Source: JALOOE01 sp964423545 (GTDB taxonomy: Bacteria; Chloroflexota; Anaerolineae; CG2-30-64-16). Taken from it: a DNA stretch of 64,000 nt. The notes beneath the pieces are model-generated. The model searched no databases. It was not told the origin of the DNA and saw only the letters and a program-made list of their open reading frames with translations. Location: NCBI GenBank assembly GCA_964423545.1, contig CAYRFV010000001.1, forward strand, positions 1 through 64,000. The letters run 5' to 3'. How positions within the stretch are numbered: the stretch's first letter is position 1; each line of letters opens with the position of its first letter. Shown here piece after piece: positions 20,581-28,913 of this stretch. A program made the position numbers and the translations under genes.

Positions 20581-21708
20581 TCACCTCCCGCCCTTCGCGG
20601 CAGCCGCGATCATGCGCTTCGCCGACCACCGCTGCGCCCAGTAAGCCGACCCCGATACGAACAGCACGATCAAGCCCAGGATCACATCGATGAGTGAAGA
20701 CGGCACCTGCGTCGCGCGCTGCATCTTGTCCGCGCCGACGAGCAGGCTGCCAAACAGGTAGGACGCCGGGATCAACCCCAGCGGGTGCAGGCCGCCGAAG
20801 AGCGCCGCCACGATGCCGGTGAAGCCATAGCCGCTCGTGATATTCTCAAGAATGCGGTGATGCACGCCCATGATCTCGACCGCACCCGCCAGACCCGCGA
20901 AGCCGCCCGCAAGCGTCAGCGACAGCGCCTGGTGAAACGACACCGAGATGCCAGCGTAGCGCGAGGCGTCCGGATTCAGGCCGACCGCCCGAATGCGATA
21001 GCCGATGGTCGTGCGCCACAGAAAGATGTAGACGGCGACGGCCAGCAGCACGGCCAGGATCACGCCGGTGTGCAGCAGCGTCTGCGGGACCAACCTCAGA
21101 AGCCAGGCTTGCTCAGGCAGGCGCTCGGACTGCGCCAGGTAGGTGCCCGATTTGACGCCTTCGGGGTCCATCAGCGGCCCACGGATCAGGAAGTTCATGA
21201 ATTGCAGGGCGATAGCGTTGAGCATGACCGTGCTGAGGATCTCGTTCACTCTCAGCCGCGCCTTGAGAATGCCCGGGATGAAGCCCCAGAAAGAACCGCC
21301 GACGAAGCCAATCAGCAGCATCAGAGGGATCAACAGCCAGCCAGGCAGACCGCGTAACGTCAGGCCAAACCAGGTGGCTGCCAGCGCGCCGAGAATGATT
21401 TGCCCTTCGGCGCCGATGTTGATGACGCTGGCGCGAAACGCGATACAGATGCCGAGTCCCACCAACAGCAACGGCGTGGCTTTCACGAGCGATTGCGTGA
21501 TGCCCGACACGCTGCCGAACGCCCCCGCGAACATCGTGTAATACGCCTCGAGGGGGTTGACTCCGAGGATAACGAGGATAGCTGCACCGACGAGCAGAGC
21601 CGCAAGCAGAGCCAGCAACGGCAATCCGACCTTGATCCCAACTTCACCCCAGTCAATGGATGCCCTGCGGGAGGGGGCGGCAGCGCTGGCAGGCGTTGTT
21701 GGCGTCAT
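20581..21708 (-). CDS. BMP-type ABC importer permease (COG4603-like)
   Basis: A 375-residue polytopic membrane protein, the first permease of the importer. After a polar N-terminus it has VKATPLLLVGLGICIAFRAS, NIGAEGQIILGALAA and AVGLNPDASRYAGISV, hallmarks of the group. The C-terminal half contains GYGFTGIVAALFGGLHPLG. It follows the molybdenum-subunit gene by 30 bases and precedes the other permease by 4, so all are likely one transcript. Confidence 0.9.
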   Translation of the reverse strand: MTPTTPASAAAPSRRASIDWGEVGIKVGLPLLALLAALLVGAAILVILGVNPLEAYYTMFAGAFGSVSGITQSLVKATPLLLVGLGICIAFRASVINIGAEGQIILGALAATWFGLTLRGLPGWLLIPLMLLIGFVGGSFWGFIPGILKARLRVNEILSTVMLNAIALQFMNFLIRGPLMDPEGVKSGTYLAQSERLPEQAWLLRLVPQTLLHTGVILAVLLAVAVYIFLWRTTIGYRIRAVGLNPDASRYAGISVSFHQALSLTLAGGFAGLAGAVEIMGVHHRILENITSGYGFTGIVAALFGGLHPLGLIPASYLFGSLLVGADKMQRATQVPSSLIDVILGLIVLFVSGSAYWAQRWSAKRMIAAAAKGGR

Positions 21709-21738
21709 GAATGCTCCTCCTGATTCGCAGATGGGATG

Positions 21739-24078
21739 CTAACCGGGGCCTGCGCCTCCGAGCGCAGCAAGCAATCGCTCCGGGGTGATCGGCAGTTCCT
21801 TCATGCGCACCCCAGTGGCATCGAAGATCGCGTTGGCGATCGCCGCCGCCGTCGGGCACGTGCCATCTTCCGCCACACCCTTCGCGCCGAAGGGCCCCAA
21901 TTCATCTGCCGACTCCAATAGCTCCACCTGAATCTCGGGCATATCCAGAGCGGTGAGCATCTTGTAGTCGACGAAATTGGCATTGCGCGTACGGCCGGTC
22001 TCATCATCCACCAACAGGTCCTCCAGCAAGGCATAACCGATCCCTTGCTGCAGTGCGCCTTCGACCTGGCCCTCGGCTGTCGCCGGGTTGATCGCCTTTC
22101 CGATGTCGTGGACAGCAACCATCTTCGTGACCCGAACCTGTCCGGTTTCGACGTCCACGGCGACCTCGGCAAACTGCGCGGCAAATGAATAGTCATTGCG
22201 CGGCGCAAAGGTCGCCCTGCCAATGACGGTGCGCGGCGCCCGTCCGCCCGGCGAAGCCATCAGCGCCTTGAGCGTGCACGCCTTCTGGGGATCACCCTTG
22301 CTGCGGATCACACCGGCCTCGATCTCAAGATCAGAAGCCGGCGCCTGCAAGTCATCGGCTGCGAGAACCAGCAACTGCTCCCTGGCCTGCGCCGCCGCGC
22401 GCTGCGTTGCGCCGCCTGCGATGAAGGTCGTGCGACTGGCATAGGCGCCGATGTCGTAAGGCGTCACATCGGTGTCACCCGAGACAACCCGGATATCCTC
22501 GAAGCGAACGCCCAACTCCTCGGCGGCAATCTGCGCCAGGACCGTCTTCGCACCTGTGCCCAGATCGGCGGAGCCCACCAGCAGCTGGGCGGTCCCGTCT
22601 TCGTTAATGCTGATGACTGCGCCGGCCGCCTCCTTCACCGCCGGATAGGACGTGGCCGAATGAAGCTGACAAGCAACGCCCACCCCGCGCCTGATCGGCC
22701 CGAAGCTGGCCCGGTCAGCACGCAGCTGGCTCCAGCCGATGCGCGCCGCGCCGCGTTGGAGACACTCCGCCAGCTCACAGCTCGTGAACGGGGTGCCGGA
22801 TGGCCCCCGGTCACCCACCGTGAAGGCATTGCGCAGCCTCAGCTCTATGGGGTCGATGCCTAACGCTGCCGCAATGGCATCCATCTGCGATTCCAGCGCG
22901 AAGTATGCCTGAGGAGCGCCATACCCCCGAAAGGCGCCGGCAATCGGAGTATTAGTATACACGCAAATACCTTCGATGTGCACATTGGGGCACTTGTGCA
23001 ATGATCCGAGCGCGGACGATCCTACACGGGTCACGCCGGGCCCGTGCGAGGCGTACGCGCCGGAGTTGGCGATAAAACGCGCCTGCCGCGCCGTCAACGT
23101 GCCATCGCGCTTGACGCCCTGCTTCAACTCGATGATCACGGGATGCCGCGTCCGTCCCGCAACAAATGTCTCGGCGCGGGTGTATTCCATCTTGACGGGA
23201 CGTCCGGTGCGTTGCGCCAGCAGGGCGCAGAGGTACGCGTATTGGTACAGATCCTGCTTTGCCCCGAAACCGCCGCCCATGTGCTCGCAAATCACCCGAA
23301 TATGGCTCATGGGGATGCCAAGCACTTCGCTCAACGAACCGCGCACCATGAAAGGCGCCTGGGTAGAAATCCAGACTGTCAACTTGCCTGCGGCATCGAA
23401 CTGACAGATGCACACGTCCGGCTCCATGTATGCGGGCGCGTGACGTGACGTGACGTAGCGGTCCTCGAAGATGAAGTCGGCTTGGCCGAAACCTGCTTCG
23501 ATATCGCCGGCAGCGACCAGAAAGGGCGGCATGACCAGGTTACGCTCGGTGCCGTGGATCGATGGCGCGCCCTCTTGCATCGCCTCTTCTGCATCGAATA
23601 CGGCGGGCAGTGGCTGATAGTCGACGCGAATCTGGGCCAGCGCCTCCTCGGCGACCTCATCGCTCGTCGCAGCTACGGCTGCAACGCCATCCCCCACATG
23701 GCGCACCGTGTCCTCGAGGATGTACTGATCCCGCGCACATGAGCCGGCGCGCGGCTGCGGCTGGCCCGCGTGCAGCACCCGAGGCACATCCCGGTGGGTC
23801 AGCACAGCACGCACGCCCGGCAGCGACAGCGCGCGGCTGGCATCGATATCTAGTACGCGTGCGTGTGGAAGCGGACTGCGCAGGAGCCGGCCATAGAGCA
23901 TGTTGGGCAGCCGAATATCGACGGTGAAACGCGCGGCGCCGGTGGCCTTCTCCACCGCATCCACTTTCGGCACGCGACAACCCACCGCCCGGTGGCCGGC
24001 TACACTGCGCTCCACCGTTCCCCCCTCCCGGCTGCAGTGTCCGGTCTCCGGCTGAGCCGCCCCTGAAGCGTCCATCAT
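21739..24078 (-). CDS. Molybdenum hydroxylase large (Mo-cofactor) subunit, xanthine dehydrogenase family
   Basis: A 779-residue subunit carrying molybdopterin, where water-derived oxygen is inserted into a heterocycle or aldehyde. Elements include [48 protein letters not shown] and [20 protein letters not shown] with the presumed catalytic Glu. The start at 24078 overlaps the stop of the 2Fe-2S subunit as ATGA. The frame is open further upstream but that is the other gene's region. Substrate preference cannot be read: purine, pyrimidine, nicotinate-type and aromatic substrates are all known in this family. Confidence 0.9.
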   Translation of the reverse strand: MMDASGAAQPETGHCSREGGTVERSVAGHRAVGCRVPKVDAVEKATGAARFTVDIRLPNMLYGRLLRSPLPHARVLDIDASRALSLPGVRAVLTHRDVPRVLHAGQPQPRAGSCARDQYILEDTVRHVGDGVAAVAATSDEVAEEALAQIRVDYQPLPAVFDAEEAMQEGAPSIHGTERNLVMPPFLVAAGDIEAGFGQADFIFEDRYVTSRHAPAYMEPDVCICQFDAAGKLTVWISTQAPFMVRGSLSEVLGIPMSHIRVICEHMGGGFGAKQDLYQYAYLCALLAQRTGRPVKMEYTRAETFVAGRTRHPVIIELKQGVKRDGTLTARQARFIANSGAYASHGPGVTRVGSSALGSLHKCPNVHIEGICVYTNTPIAGAFRGYGAPQAYFALESQMDAIAAALGIDPIELRLRNAFTVGDRGPSGTPFTSCELAECLQRGAARIGWSQLRADRASFGPIRRGVGVACQLHSATSYPAVKEAAGAVISINEDGTAQLLVGSADLGTGAKTVLAQIAAEELGVRFEDIRVVSGDTDVTPYDIGAYASRTTFIAGGATQRAAAQAREQLLVLAADDLQAPASDLEIEAGVIRSKGDPQKACTLKALMASPGGRAPRTVIGRATFAPRNDYSFAAQFAEVAVDVETGQVRVTKMVAVHDIGKAINPATAEGQVEGALQQGIGYALLEDLLVDDETGRTRNANFVDYKMLTALDMPEIQVELLESADELGPFGAKGVAEDGTCPTAAAIANAIFDATGVRMKELPITPERLLAALGGAGPG

Positions 24079-24554
24079 GGCGTCACATCTCCACTCGCCG
24101 CCGCCAGGATTGCATCGACGATCTTGACGTAGCCCGTACAGCGGCAGAGGTTTCCCGCGATGGCTCTGCGCGCCTCTTCCGCCGTCGGATGCGGATTCTC
24201 CTCGAGCAGCGCTGCCGCAGCCAGGATCATGCCGGGTGTGCAGAAGCCGCACTGGATGGCGCCGCGCTCGACAAAAGCTTGCTGGAGCGGATGCAGCGGC
24301 GCACGGGCGAGATCCGCCAACCCTTCGATTGTGATGACGGCGTGACCGGCCGCCTGCACTGCCAGCATCATGCAGGAGGTAATGGGTTTGCCGTCGAGCA
24401 ATACGGTGCACGCGCCGCAGTCGCCGCGATCGCATCCCTTCTTGGCGCCGGTCAGCCCCAGATCGTCTCGCAGCACATCCAACAAGGTTCGCCACGGCTC
24501 AACCGCCAGCTCACGTTGTTCGCCGTTCACGGTTATCTGAATCAGTCGTTTCAT
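24075..24554 (-). CDS. Molybdenum hydroxylase 2Fe-2S subunit
   Basis: A 159-residue subunit that passes electrons from the Mo site through two 2Fe-2S clusters. The plant-type ferredoxin cluster is [21 protein letters not shown] and the second is CGFCTPGM with CRCTGY. Length and spacing match the CoxS/XdhC type. The ATG at 24554, before [11 protein letters not shown], is used; an upstream in-frame ATG at 24575 would overlap the previous gene's end and adds a basic, non-family extension. Its stop is overlapped by the Mo-subunit start. Confidence 0.93.
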   Translation of the reverse strand: MKRLIQITVNGEQRELAVEPWRTLLDVLRDDLGLTGAKKGCDRGDCGACTVLLDGKPITSCMMLAVQAAGHAVITIEGLADLARAPLHPLQQAFVERGAIQCGFCTPGMILAAAALLEENPHPTAEEARRAIAGNLCRCTGYVKIVDAILAAASGDVTP

Positions 24555-24575
24555 GTGGCGCCCTCTGGATGGCAA

Positions 24576-25469
24576 TCAGCGATCGGAGATGTATTTCGAT
24601 ACGGTCTGGGAGGCCGATTCGAAAGCCTGAAGCACCGCCCGGCGGGTCAGCAACGCCACCATCGCGCGCCGGTGCTCCGCCGAACCGCGCAAGTCACTGA
24701 TGGGTTGCGCCTCACCTGCGCCGAGCCTGCCCGCCTGCCCGGCCAATGCCGGCGTTACTTCGCGGCCGATCAGCGCTTGTTCAGCCAGGCGGGCGCGCAG
24801 TGGGACCGGCGCCACTGCGCCCAAGACGATCCGGACATCGCAACAGAGCCGGCCGTCCAGTGTGACGGCCACCGCCACGCCGACGACCGCGAGATCCATC
24901 GCATGGCGCGGGCTGTGCTTGATGTACGCTGCGCCCGCGTGCGCGCTCGGCGGCGGCATCACGATTTCGGTCAGGAGCTCATCGCGGGCGAGGACGGTGC
25001 GACCGGGCCCTGTAAAGAAGCTGCCAAGAGGCACAACTCGCTCGCCCGCCGGACCGATCAGCCTCACCTCAGCCTGAAGCGCCATGAGGATGGGCGCCGT
25101 GTCGGCGGATGGAGCAGCACGGCAGAGATTGCCCGCCACGGTGGCCAGGTTGCGAATCTGCACAGAGGCGAGTGTGGCGGCAGCACCCGCCAGCGCCGGG
25201 TAGCGTGACCGCACGATGGGCGAGGTCTCGACTGAACGGACCGTGGTGAGCGCGCCGATGCGCAGTCCCGCGTGCTCGTCATACCGGATGTACGACAGGT
25301 CGGGGATGCGCCCCAGGCTGATGATCCACTCCGGACGCTCCCAGCCTTCCTTAAGCGCGGTCAGCACATCGGTCCCGCCGGCAAGGATGCGCGCCCGATC
25401 ACCGTGGCGCGCCAGGAGTGCGACGGCCTCACTGATGCTCGATGGCTCGGCGTACTCGAAAGAATGCAT
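24576..25469 (-). CDS. Molybdenum hydroxylase FAD subunit
   Basis: A 297-residue flavin subunit that hands electrons to the final acceptor. FAD-binding motifs are ILAGGTDVLTAL (about residues 28-39) and QIRNLATVAGNLCRAAPSAD, followed by a C-terminal CO-dehydrogenase-flavoprotein-like domain. It lies 158 bases downstream of the amidohydrolase gene, a gap containing a 16-bp inverted repeat, and 21 bases before the 2Fe-2S gene. The FAD, FeS, Mo order is a common three-subunit arrangement. Confidence 0.92.
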   Translation of the reverse strand: MHSFEYAEPSSISEAVALLARHGDRARILAGGTDVLTALKEGWERPEWIISLGRIPDLSYIRYDEHAGLRIGALTTVRSVETSPIVRSRYPALAGAAATLASVQIRNLATVAGNLCRAAPSADTAPILMALQAEVRLIGPAGERVVPLGSFFTGPGRTVLARDELLTEIVMPPPSAHAGAAYIKHSPRHAMDLAVVGVAVAVTLDGRLCCDVRIVLGAVAPVPLRARLAEQALIGREVTPALAGQAGRLGAGEAQPISDLRGSAEHRRAMVALLTRRAVLQAFESASQTVSKYISDR

Positions 25470-25563
25470 GGCTGTCTTTCCGGACGGTCGACGGTCATCC
25501 CGCCGCCGTCAGCAAGCAACAGATAGCCGAAAGGCTCGGAGGCTGCGCATCGTGCTCCAGCCG

Positions 25564-25607
25564 CTTGCCTGACCGGACCGACCTCTGACCGGGTCCGGTC
25601 AGGCAAG
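25564..25607 (-). other. 16-bp perfect inverted repeat within the operon
   Basis: CTTGCCTGACCGGACC (25564-25579) and its exact reverse complement (25592-25607) enclose a 12-base loop. It lies between the amidohydrolase and FAD-subunit genes and has no U-tract. I infer a role in mRNA processing or stability. Confidence 0.8.
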
Positions 25608-25627
25608 TGAAGGCAGACGGGCAAAGG

Positions 25628-26515
25628 CTAGTATCGGAAGATCTTTGGCTCGCCTGGTGGCGGCGGGGTGGGCTTGATGCCCAACAACCTGGCCGCGTTG
25701 TTGCCGAGATAGCCCTCGAGATCCTCTTCGCTCAGGTTGCACCCCTGCGGGAAGTCCTGGCAAAGCACTGCCTGCTCGTGAATCCACATGCCGGGTTCAT
25801 TCGGCGGTGAATCGGAGCCCAACAGCATGCGATCCTTCGGCATCATCTGCACGAACTCGACAATACGGGATTGCAGGAGCCACCCCGATTCCACGTAGAC
25901 GTTCGGGCTGTCGATCACCATCCACAGGGCTTCGAAGCAGTAGACGCCGCCGGTCTGGATGCCGAAGTGAGCGATGATGAAGTTGACATCCCGGAACTCC
26001 TTGATGATCGGGTAGAATTGAGTGGGGATGCTATAGGGGCCATCGCCGGTGTGCATCATGACGGGGATGCCCAAGTCGGCGCACTTCTTCACAGCCGGTC
26101 GGATCCAGTCGAGAGCGCGATCAGGGCGGTAGGCGTGCATATTCGAGTGCAGCTTCATCATCTTGAAGCCGTACTCCTTCACGTGAAACTCCAGCTCGGC
26201 CACGCCGTTCTCCACGCCAAAACGCGGATTGTAGGTGAAGTTGCCGATGAAACGATCCGGGTACAGCTGCGCCAGCTTCGCGCAATAGGCCATGTAGTCT
26301 CGAATGCCTTCGCGTCCGCCGCGCATGCCGTCAGACCACACGGTATTGCCGGGCGGCGGCTGAATGATGCCGATGTCGACGCGGCGCGGCTTGCCATTGA
26401 CCATGTACGGGCCGTCCATCATCTTGAGCATGCGCTCGCCGGTGAACGGTCTACCGCCGTGCCGCCAGGCGGCGTCAACGTGATCCGTCGGATGCATGTG
26501 AACATCGATGATCAT
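25628..26515 (-). CDS. Amidohydrolase-superfamily protein (Amidohydro_2; putative decarboxylase)
   Basis: A 295-residue TIM-barrel metal enzyme related to aminocarboxymuconate-semialdehyde, resorcylate and isoorotate decarboxylases. Metal and active-site positions are visible: DVHMHP (residues 3-8), MMKLHSNMHAYRPD, PVMMHTGDGPY, FIIAHFGIQTGG and LLGSDSPPNEPG. The start at 26515 has AAGGAG at a good distance. It follows the ubiD-like gene, so two decarboxylase-type enzymes stand together. A hydrolase or hydratase role is also possible; the substrate is not readable from sequence. Confidence 0.8.
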   Translation of the reverse strand: MIIDVHMHPTDHVDAAWRHGGRPFTGERMLKMMDGPYMVNGKPRRVDIGIIQPPPGNTVWSDGMRGGREGIRDYMAYCAKLAQLYPDRFIGNFTYNPRFGVENGVAELEFHVKEYGFKMMKLHSNMHAYRPDRALDWIRPAVKKCADLGIPVMMHTGDGPYSIPTQFYPIIKEFRDVNFIIAHFGIQTGGVYCFEALWMVIDSPNVYVESGWLLQSRIVEFVQMMPKDRMLLGSDSPPNEPGMWIHEQAVLCQDFPQGCNLSEEDLEGYLGNNAARLLGIKPTPPPPGEPKIFRY

Positions 26516-26540
26516 GGATTCGTCTCCTTGGTGCGATTGG

Positions 26541-26579
26541 GCCCGCTCAGGCTGATCGAGCCGCTCAGCCTGAGCGGGC
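26541..26579 (-). other. 15-bp perfect inverted repeat at the ubiD-like gene stop
   Basis: GCCCGCTCAGGCTGA (26541-26555) and its exact complement (26565-26579) surround a 9-base loop. One arm contains the stop codon and last codons of the ubiD-like gene. There is no U-tract. It lies just before the amidohydrolase ribosome binding site. Confidence 0.8.
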
Positions 26580-27932
26580 AAGGTGCGACTGAAGGATAGC
26601 GTGCGCCCTGGTCACCGCTTCCTTCGGCAAACTCGTGCGCACGGCGTCCCAGCCGGCGGGCCGGGTGGCGTCGATGGCGAGCTTGGACGACAGCCCATCG
26701 TGTGACGATGGGTCCAGCACATTGCAGGTCACGTTGTCGATGATCACGGCGTCCTCGGCGGGCTGCATCCGGGTCGCCAACGCCCACATCACTTCCGACT
26801 CATCCCGCACATCTACATCGTCGTCCACGACGACCACAAGCTTAATGTAGGCGTCCAGGCCAAGCGCGAGCAGCGCACAGTGCCGGCCGTCACCCGGGCG
26901 CTGCTTCCGGATCGATATATAGCAGTGGTAGTGGGTGCCACTGATCGGGTAGTGGATGGCCCGCACGTTCGGCAGCACATCGCGCAGCTTGCGCAAGGTA
27001 TCTGCTTCCTTGTGGATGCGGCCAAGCAGCAGGTGATCGCGCGAGTGGCCCGGGCACACATCCAGGAAATAGGGGCGAGCCCGCTGCGTGATGGCGCGCA
27101 CAGTGAAAACGTTGTTGGTGGAGCGACTGGTGGCGTAGCCCGTATACTCGCCAAACGGCCCTTCCGGCCCGCGCAGACCGGGCTCAATGACTCCCTCCAC
27201 CACGAATTCCGCATCGGCCGGGACACAGACATCAACGGTTCTGCCGCGCACGACTTGCAGCGGATGGCCCAGCAGCGCGCCCACCACGGTGTGCTCGTCC
27301 ACGTTCAGCGGCATCCTGCTGGCTGCACCCACCAGGTAGGCCGGATGCATGCCGATCACGACTGCCGCTTCGAGAGGTAGGCCCCTGGCCTCAGCCCGCC
27401 GCTGGTAGTCCCAGAGGTGGCCGCGCGAATGGAGGCTGATGCCGAAGCTCCGAGGGCCCTTGAGCTGCATGCGCGCGAAGCTCAAATTGCCGCAACCGGT
27501 ATCAGGATCCCTGGCAACGACGACACCGGACGTGATGTAACGTCCGGCGTCTTGCTCGAAATGGGCCATCAGCGGCAACAAAGTGGCGTCAGCTTCGTCA
27601 CCCAGCCGGCACACCTCCTGGCATATGCCGCTGCCGACCTCCGCCGGCGGAACCAGCGCCCCAGAGATGCGCGCCCAGTGGTCGTGCAACCCATCCACCG
27701 TCGTTCCGATGGCATAGGCGATGCGCGCGCGTGATGCGAAAAGATTGGTCACCACCGGCATATCGATGCCATCGACGGCATCGAACAGAAGCGCCGGCGG
27801 AGCCGGCATACGCTCGGTCGCCATCGCTGCCGCAGCAACGAAGTAGTCGCGCGGCACCGGCTCGCCGATGCACAAGAGGTCATCAGGGTGATCGGATCGG
27901 TAGCGTGTCAGGAATGTCTGCAGGTCATCCAT
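26565..27932 (-). CDS. UbiD-family (prenylated-FMN) decarboxylase
   Basis: A 455-residue UbiD-type enzyme that removes or adds a carboxyl group on aromatic or unsaturated acids using prenylated FMN. The core motif GPFGEYTGYATS, just before the central residues, holds the conserved Glu pair. ARMQLKGPRSFGI and ISGTHYHCYISI are further family elements. No UbiX-type flavin prenyltransferase is present in the window, so the cofactor must be supplied from elsewhere. It starts 2 bases after the GntR regulator stop, so the two are certainly on one message. Confidence 0.9.
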   Translation of the reverse strand: MDDLQTFLTRYRSDHPDDLLCIGEPVPRDYFVAAAAMATERMPAPPALLFDAVDGIDMPVVTNLFASRARIAYAIGTTVDGLHDHWARISGALVPPAEVGSGICQEVCRLGDEADATLLPLMAHFEQDAGRYITSGVVVARDPDTGCGNLSFARMQLKGPRSFGISLHSRGHLWDYQRRAEARGLPLEAAVVIGMHPAYLVGAASRMPLNVDEHTVVGALLGHPLQVVRGRTVDVCVPADAEFVVEGVIEPGLRGPEGPFGEYTGYATSRSTNNVFTVRAITQRARPYFLDVCPGHSRDHLLLGRIHKEADTLRKLRDVLPNVRAIHYPISGTHYHCYISIRKQRPGDGRHCALLALGLDAYIKLVVVVDDDVDVRDESEVMWALATRMQPAEDAVIIDNVTCNVLDPSSHDGLSSKLAIDATRPAGWDAVRTSLPKEAVTRAHAILQSHLARSG

Positions 27933-27934
27933 CG

Positions 27935-28726
27935 CTACTCCGGCGGCTGCACAATGCTGATCGTGGGACGGCGAATCTGCCGCAGGCTCACCATATCCCC
28001 GCGGTAATGATTAAGGCCGTAGAAGACAGGGGTCAGATGGTCGTTGTAACCCACCTCCTCCACGCGCAGGCAGGGCGCGCCGGCCGCGATCCCCAGCGCG
28101 GCAGCCAGACGCGCATCGGCCGAGACCGCGCGAATCTCGCTCTGCTGATGGTGGACCCGGCAATTGCAGTAGGGCTCCAGGAAGCGATAGACCGATTCGA
28201 CCTGGACGCCCAGCTCGCGTGCCTGGTCGCGATACGCAGGCTGAACTATCTCAAGAGGCAGCACATTGACGCTGTGAATGGTGGTGACGGATGACGTAAG
28301 AATCACTTTGGTGATTGACAGGATCGGCGCATCGGGAGCGAGCTGCAACTGGCTTGCCAGATCTGCGGCCTGTTGCACGGTAGTTTCCAGGATGCGGCAA
28401 TCAGCCTCCTTGCCGGAGCAGCGGATGGCGTCGGCGAAGCCGCGCGCCTCCTCGAACCAATCCTGGATCGCGGTCGGCGGCTGGCCCAGGAACGGGTTGA
28501 TGAATGTGCCGACCCCCTGCCGACGCACGATCACCCCGGCCAGCTCAAGACGGCTCAGTGCGTCGCGGACGGTTGCGCGGCTGACATCGAACCGCTGCGC
28601 CAGCTCCGCCTCGGAGGGCAACGCGAGGTTGGCGCGCGCCAGCGCGCCGTCATCAATCTGTGCGATGATTTCCTGCGTAACCTGGTCAACCAGGGGAACG
28701 TTTCTGCGCATCGAGTCCAGTTTCAT
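27935..28726 (-). CDS. GntR-family regulator with UTRA ligand domain (HutC type)
   Basis: A 263-residue transcription factor, first gene of the - strand operon. The N-terminal winged helix has LPSEAELAQRFDVSRATVRD followed by LSRLELAGVIVRRQGVGTF. The C-terminal UTRA domain (about residues 95-255) would bind the effector, probably the pathway substrate or a product. Its own promoter has a palindrome at the start site (28749-28767), so autorepression is likely. The ATG at 28726 lacks a good ribosome binding site; ATG at 28711 is an alternative. Confidence 0.9.
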   Translation of the reverse strand: MKLDSMRRNVPLVDQVTQEIIAQIDDGALARANLALPSEAELAQRFDVSRATVRDALSRLELAGVIVRRQGVGTFINPFLGQPPTAIQDWFEEARGFADAIRCSGKEADCRILETTVQQAADLASQLQLAPDAPILSITKVILTSSVTTIHSVNVLPLEIVQPAYRDQARELGVQVESVYRFLEPYCNCRVHHQQSEIRAVSADARLAAALGIAAGAPCLRVEEVGYNDHLTPVFYGLNHYRGDMVSLRQIRRPTISIVQPPE

Positions 28727-28748
28727 GTCCGATCAGGAGGACAGGTTG

Positions 28749-28767
28749 TCAGACGATAGTCGTCTGA
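28749..28767. promoter_or_regulatory. Probable GntR operator
   Basis: TCAGACGA-TAG-TCGTCTGA is a perfect 8-bp inverted repeat with a 3-base centre. It covers the predicted +1 region of the gntR promoter and lies 23 bases before the gntR start codon. Confidence 0.6.
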
Positions 28768-28771
28768 TGAC

Positions 28772-28800
28772 ATGCTATCATGACTCTTTCGGTTTGTCAA
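28772..28800 (-). promoter_or_regulatory. Promoter of the gntR-ubiD-Mo hydroxylase operon
   Basis: On the - strand, TTGACA (28800-28795), 17 bases, TAGCAT (28777-28772). The -35 box is a perfect consensus. The start is expected near 28765, inside the palindrome. Confidence 0.65.
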
Positions 28801-28834
28801 TCGCTTCACAAGGGCCTTCGCTTCACAAGAGCCT
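28801..28834. repeat. Tandem 17-bp repeat between divergent promoters
   Basis: TCGCTTCACAAGGGCCT (28801-28817) is followed directly by the same unit with one change, G to A (28818-28834). It lies between the gntR promoter and the promoter of the ATPase gene, 15 bases before the latter's -35 box, and could be a regulatory site. Confidence 0.7.
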
Positions 28835-28848
28835 ACTCTCGCCGCTGC

Positions 28849-28877
28849 TTGACAACTGGGCGAACCATCTGTATTAT
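28849..28877 (+). promoter_or_regulatory. Promoter of the PF01637-like ATPase gene
   Basis: TTGACA (28849-28854), 17 bases, TATTAT (28872-28877). It is among the closest to consensus in the window. The ATG follows at 28914 without a clear ribosome binding site. Confidence 0.65.
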
Positions 28878-28913
28878 ACGAGAAGATTATCATAAAGATC
28901 GAGTATAGTGTAG

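Noticed and set aside
24079..24495. Upstream extension of the molybdenum-subunit frame
   Set aside because: It is the wrong-frame reading of the 2Fe-2S subunit gene; the ATGA overlap at 24075-24078 gives the proper start.
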